Below are positions 58,831 through 64,000 of a DNA stretch of 64,000 nt, piece after piece. Origin of the DNA: Amaranthus tricolor. Its lineage: Eukaryota; Streptophyta; Magnoliopsida; Caryophyllales; Amaranthaceae. The notes under the pieces are model-generated. The model was not told the DNA's origin and did no database searches. It saw only the letters and a program-made list of their open reading frames with translations. The position numbers were made by a program, and so were the translations under genes. Each line of letters starts with the position of its first letter. Position 1 is the stretch's first letter. The DNA is taken from positions 23,277,768 through 23,341,767 of the forward strand of contig NC_080059.1 in NCBI RefSeq assembly GCF_026212465.1. The letters are read 5' to 3'.

Positions 58831-60269
58831 TGTGATTTTATTGGATTTAAAGATATTTTTGCACTTTCGCGCATAAAATAGCTAAAACTCCGTTTGTTAT
58901 GCACGAAATTTGGCACACAACACTATTTGGATTATATTATTTTGTTGAAGTGGTTAGAATTGTAAATCATAGTCTTATTCTTAATATTACTTGGCAAGTT
59001 GCGATTTTATGGGTTTTTAAGCTATTTTGGCACTTTCGCGCATAAAGTAGCTCAAACTTGGTTTATTATGCACGAAACTTGGCACACAACACTATTTGGT
59101 ATATATTATTGTGTTGAAGTGGTTAGTATTGTAAATCTTAGTCATATTCTTAATATTACTTGGTATGTTGCGATTTTATGGGTTTTTAAACTCTTTTGGC
59201 ACTTTCGCGCATAAGTAGCTCAAACTCGGTTTGTTTTGCACGAAACTAGGGACACAACAGTGATTGGTATATATCATTTTGTTGAAGTGGTTAGAATTGT
59301 AAATCACAGCCATATTCTTAATATTACTTGGCAAGTTGCGATTTTAATAGTTTTTATGCTATTTTGGCACTTTCGCGTATAGAGTAGCTCAAACTTGTTT
59401 TGTTTTGCACGAAACTTGGCACACAACACTATTTGGTATATATTATTGAGTTAAAGTGGTTAGAATTGTAAATCATTGTCATATTCTAAATATTACTTGG
59501 TAAGTTGCGATTTTATGGGTTCTTAAGCTATTTTGGCACTTTCGCGCATAAAGTAGCTAAAACATCGTTTGTTATGCACGAAATTTGGCACACAACACTA
59601 TTTGGATTATATTATTGTGTTGAAGTGGTTAGAATTGTAAATAATAGTCATATTCTTAATAATACTTCGTAAGTTGCGATTTTATGGGTTTTTAAGATCT
59701 TTTGGCACTTTCGCGCATAAAGTAGCTCAAACTTAGTTTATTTTCCACGAAACTTGGCACACAACACTATTTTGTATATATTATTGTGTTGAAGTGGTTA
59801 GAATTGTAAATGTTAGTCATATTCTTAATATTACTTGGTATGTGGCGATTTTATGGGTTTTTTAAGCTATTTTGACACTTTCGCGCATAAAGTAGCTCAA
59901 ACTCGGTTTGTTTTGCACGAAACTAGGCACACAACACAAATTGGTAGTTATTATTGTGTTGAAGTGGTTAGAGTTGTAAATCATAGTCATATTCTTAATA
60001 ATACTTGGTAAGTTGCGATTTTATTGGTTTTAAATCTATTTTGACACTTTCGCGCATAAAGTAGGTCAAACTTGGTTTGTTATGCGCGGAACTTGGCATA
60101 CAACACTATTTGGTATATATTATTGTGTTGAAGTGGTTAGTATTGTAAATCTTAGTCATATTCTTAATATTACTTGGTATGTTGCGATTTTATGGGTTTT
60201 TTAAACTCTTTTGGCACTTTCGCGCATAAAGTAGCTCAAACTTAGTTTATTTTGCACGAAACTTGGCAC

Positions 60270-63200
60270 ACAACACTATTTTGTAAATATTATTGTGTTG
60301 AAGTGGTTAGAATTGTAAATCTTAGTCATATTATTAATATTACTTGGTACGTTGCGATTTTATGGGTTTTTTAAGGTATTTTGACAATTTTGCGCATAAA
60401 GTAGCTCAAACTCGGTTTGATTTGCACGAAACTAGGCACACAACAAAAATTGGCAGATATTATTGTGTTGAAGTGGTTAGAGTTGTAAATCATAGTCATA
60501 TTCTTAATAATACTTGGTAAGTTGCGATTTTATTGGTTTTAAAGCTATTTTGGCACTTTCGCGCATAAAGTAGGTCAAAGTTGGTTTGTTATGCACGGAA
60601 CTTGGTGTACAACACTATTTGGTATATATTATTGTGTTGAAGTGGTTAGAATTGTAAATCTTAGTCATATTATTAATATTACTTGGTATGTTGCGATTTT
60701 CTAGGTTTTTAAGCTATTTCGGTACTTTCGCGCATAAAATAGCTCAAACTTGGTTTGTTATGCACAAAAATTGGCACACAACACTATGTGGTATATATTA
60801 TTGTATTGAAGTGGTTAGAGTTGTAAATCATAGTCATATTCTCAATATTACTTGGTAAGTTGCGATTTTATTGGTTTTAAAGCTCTTATGGCACTTTCGC
60901 GCATAAAGAAGGTCAAACTTTGTTTGTTATGCACGAAACTTGGCACACCACACTATTTGCTATACTTTATTGTGTTGTAGTGGTTAGAATTGTAAATCTT
61001 AGTCGTATTCTTAATATTACTTGGTATGTTGCGATTTTATGGGTTTTTATACAATTTTGGTACTTTCGCGCATAATGTAGCTCCAACTCGGTTTGTTTTG
61101 CACGAAACTGGGCACGCAACACTATTTTGTATATATTATTGTGTTCAAATGGTTAGAATTTTAAATCATAGCCATATTCTAAAAATTACTTGGTAAGTTG
61201 TGATTTTATTGGTTTTAAAGTTATTTTTGCACGTTCGCGCATAAAGTAGCTAAAACTTCGTTTGTTAAGCATGAAATTTGGCACACAACACTATTTGGAT
61301 TATATTATTGTGTTGAAGTGGTTAGAATTGTAAATCATAGTCATATTCTTAATATTACTTGGTAAGTTGCGATTTTATGGCTTTTTAAGCTATTTTGGCA
61401 CTTTCGCGCATAAAGTAGCTCAAACTTGGTTTGTTATGCACGGAACTTGGCACACAACACTATGTGGTATATATTATTGTATTGAAGTGGTTAGAGTTGT
61501 AAATCATAGTCATATTCTAAATATTACTTGGTAAGTTACGATTTTATTTGTTTTAAAGCTCTTATGGCCCTATCGCGCATAAAGTAGGTCAAACTTGGTT
61601 TGTTATGCACGAAACTTGGCACACAACACTATTTGGTATATATTATTGTGTTGTAGTGGCTAGAATTTTAAATCATAGTCACATTCTTAATATTACTTGG
61701 TATGTTGCGATTTTATGGGTTTTTATGCAATTTTGGCACTTTCGCGCATAAAGTAGCTCCAACTCGGTTTGTTTTTCACGAAACTGGGCACGCAACACTA
61801 TTTTGTATATATTATTGTGTTCAAGTGGTTAGAATTGTAAATCATAGCCATATTCTTAATATTACTTGGTAAGTTGGGATTTTATGGGTTTTTAAGCTAT
61901 TTTGGCACTTTCGCGCATAAAGTAGGTCAAACTTAGTTTGTTATGCACGAAACATGGAACACAACACTATTTGATATATATTATTGTGTTGTAGTGGTTA
62001 GAATTGTAAATCTTAGTCATATTCTTAATATTACTTAGTATGTTGCAATTTTATGGGTTTTTATGCAATTTTGGCACTTCCGCCCATAAAGTAACTCCAA
62101 CTCGGTTTGTTTTGCACGAAACTGGGCACGCAACACTATTTTGTATATATTATTGTGTTCAAGTGGTTAGAATTGTAAATCATTGCCATATTCTTAATAT
62201 TACTGGGTAAGTTGTGATTTTATTGGTTTTAAAGCTATTTCTGCACTTTCGCGCATAAAGTTGCTAAAACTTTGTTTGTGGTGCACGAAATTTGGCACAC
62301 AACACTATTTTGATTATATTATTGTGTTGAAGTGGTTAGAATGGTAAATCATAGTCATATTCTTAATATTACTTGGTAAGTTGCGATTTTATGGGTTTTT
62401 AAACTATTTTGGTACTTTCGCGCATAAAGTAGCTCAAACTTGGTTTATTATGCACGAAACTTGGCACACAACACTATTTGCTATATGTTATTGTGTTGTA
62501 GTGGTTAGAATTGTAAATCTTAGTCATATTCTTAATATTACTTGGTATGTTGCGATTTTATGGGTTTTTAAACTCTTTTGGCACTTTCGCGCATAAGTAG
62601 CTCAAACTCGGTTTGTTTTGCACGAAACTAGGCACACAACAGTGATTGGTATATATCATTTTGTTGAAGTTGTTAGAATTGTAAATCACAGCCTTATTCT
62701 TAATATTACTTGGTAAGTTGCGATTTTAATAGTTTTTATGCTATTTTGGCACTTTCGCGTATAGAGTAGCTCAAACTTGTTTTGTTTTGCACGAAACTTG
62801 GCACACAACACTATTTGGTATATATTGTTGTGTTAAAGTGGTTAGAATTGTAAATTATTGTCATATTCTAAATATTACTTGGTAAGTTGCGATTTTATGG
62901 GTTCTTAAGCTATTTTGGCACTTTCGCGCATAAAGTAGCTAAAACTTCGTTTGTTATGCACGAAATTTTGCACACAACACTATTTTGATTATATTATTGT
63001 GTTGAAGTGGTTAGAATTGTAAATCATAGTCTTATTCTTAATATTACTTGGTAAGTTGCGATTTTATAGGTTTTTAAGATATTTTAGCCCTTTCGCGCAT
63101 AAAGTAGCTCAAACTTGATTTATTATGCACGAAACTTGGCACACAACACTATTTTGTATATATTATTGTGTTCAAGTGGTTTGAATTGTAAATCTTAGTC

Positions 63201-64000
63201 ATATTCTTAATATTACTTGGTATGTTTCGATTTTATGGGTTTTTAAAGCTATTTTAACACTTTCGCGCATAAAGTAGCCCAAACTCGGTTGGTTTTGCAC
63301 GAAACTAGGCACACAACACAAATTGGTAGATATTATTGTGTTGAAGTGGTTAGAGTTGTAAATGATAGTCATATTCTTAATAATACTTGGTAAGTTGCGA
63401 TTTTATTGGTTTTAAAGCTATTTTGGCACTTTCGCGCATAAAGTAGGTCAAACTTGGTTTCTTATGCACGGAACTTGGCATACAACCCTATTTGGTATAT
63501 ATTATTGTGTTGAAGTGGTTAGAATTGTAAATCTTAGTCATATTATTAATATTACTTGGTATGTTACGATTTTCTACGTTTTTAAGCTATTTCGGCACTT
63601 TCGCGCATAAAATAGCTCAAACTTGGTTTTTTATGCACGAAAATTGGCACACATCACTATGTGGTATATGTTATTGTATTGAAGTGGTTAGAGTTGTAAA
63701 TCAGAGTCATATTCTTAATATTACTTGGTAAGTTGCGATTTTATTGGTTTTAAAGCTCTTATGGCACTTTCGCGCATAAAGTAGGTCAAACTTGGTTTGT
63801 TATGCACGAAACATGGCATACAACACTATTTGGTATACATTATTGTGTTGTATTGGTTAGAATTGTAAATCTTAGACATATTCTTAATATTACTTTGTAT
63901 GTTGCGATTTTATATGTTTTAATGCAATTTTAGCATTTTCGCGCATAAAATAGCTCCAACTCGGTTGGTTTTGCACGAAACTGGGCACGCAACACTATTT
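60270..64000 (+). repeat. Large duplicated block, copy 2 (continues past the window)
   Basis: Second copy of 52660-56390 at a constant offset near 7.61 kb, with very high identity. It still matches at the window end, so the full block length is unknown. Confidence 0.8.

Larger units (their letters stand above)
31582..64000 (+). repeat. Satellite subfamily B, right arm, ~169-bp monomers (about 190 copies)
   Basis: Continuation of the array after the retrotransposon, all in the same direction and running off the window. Recurring monomer variants include one with CACGCAACACTATTTTG followed by TTGTGTTCAAG, one with CACAACAGTGATTGG, one with CACAACACAAATTGGTAG, and one with CATAAGTAGCTC. The repeated short open frames are shadows of the monomer. 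No gene, RNA gene or further transposon was found in these 32 kb. Confidence 0.93.

Overview
The window comes from a eudicot-like plant nuclear chromosome. It has three layers: a piece of plastid DNA inserted in the nucleus (a NUPT, about positions 1-4811), a long tandem satellite array with monomers of about 170 bp (4812-23494 and 31582-64000), and one nearly intact Ty1/copia LTR retrotransposon (23495-31581, minus strand) that splits the array. No ordinary host nuclear gene is visible. The species cannot be named from what is here.

Left end. The plastid segment keeps the usual angiosperm large-single-copy order and orientation: psbZ (+), trnG-GCC (+), trnfM-CAU (-), rps14 (-), psaB (-), psaA (-). 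Three things mark it as a non-functional copy. The psbZ region is tandemly duplicated with a 649-bp period and ends in a 34-base poly-C run. psaB has an in-frame stop and an extra glycine in the iron-sulfur loop. psaA is cut after its last ~74 codons, where the sequence passes directly into satellite through an 8-bp microhomology.

Satellite. All monomers I examined run in the same direction. Two subfamilies are visible. Subfamily A (4812 to about 9060) abuts the plastid DNA and has a higher-order period of about 2.02-2.18 kb (12-13 monomers). Subfamily B fills the rest. Its left arm shows an 18-monomer higher-order repeat of about 3.06 kb. Its right arm is a patchwork of nested segmental duplications with offsets of 0.93, 1.02, 1.18, 1.50, 1.7-1.9, 7.61 and 10.63 kb. 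Monomer size and higher-order organisation resemble plant centromeric or pericentromeric satellites, but the sequence alone cannot prove centromere function. The many 60-110 residue open frames in the array are by-products of the repeat and are not annotated as genes.

Retrotransposon. The element is 8087 bp with two 677-bp LTRs that differ at about two positions. It has a 5-bp target duplication with one mismatch, a primer-binding site matching initiator tRNA-Met, a polypurine tract, and one uninterrupted 1347-residue Gag-Pol frame with Gag, zinc knuckle, protease, integrase, reverse transcriptase and RNase H in copia order. It looks like a young, potentially autonomous Angela/Tork-type copy. 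Its leader is unusual: two long poly-A tracts (sense strand), two minisatellites and an internal duplication.
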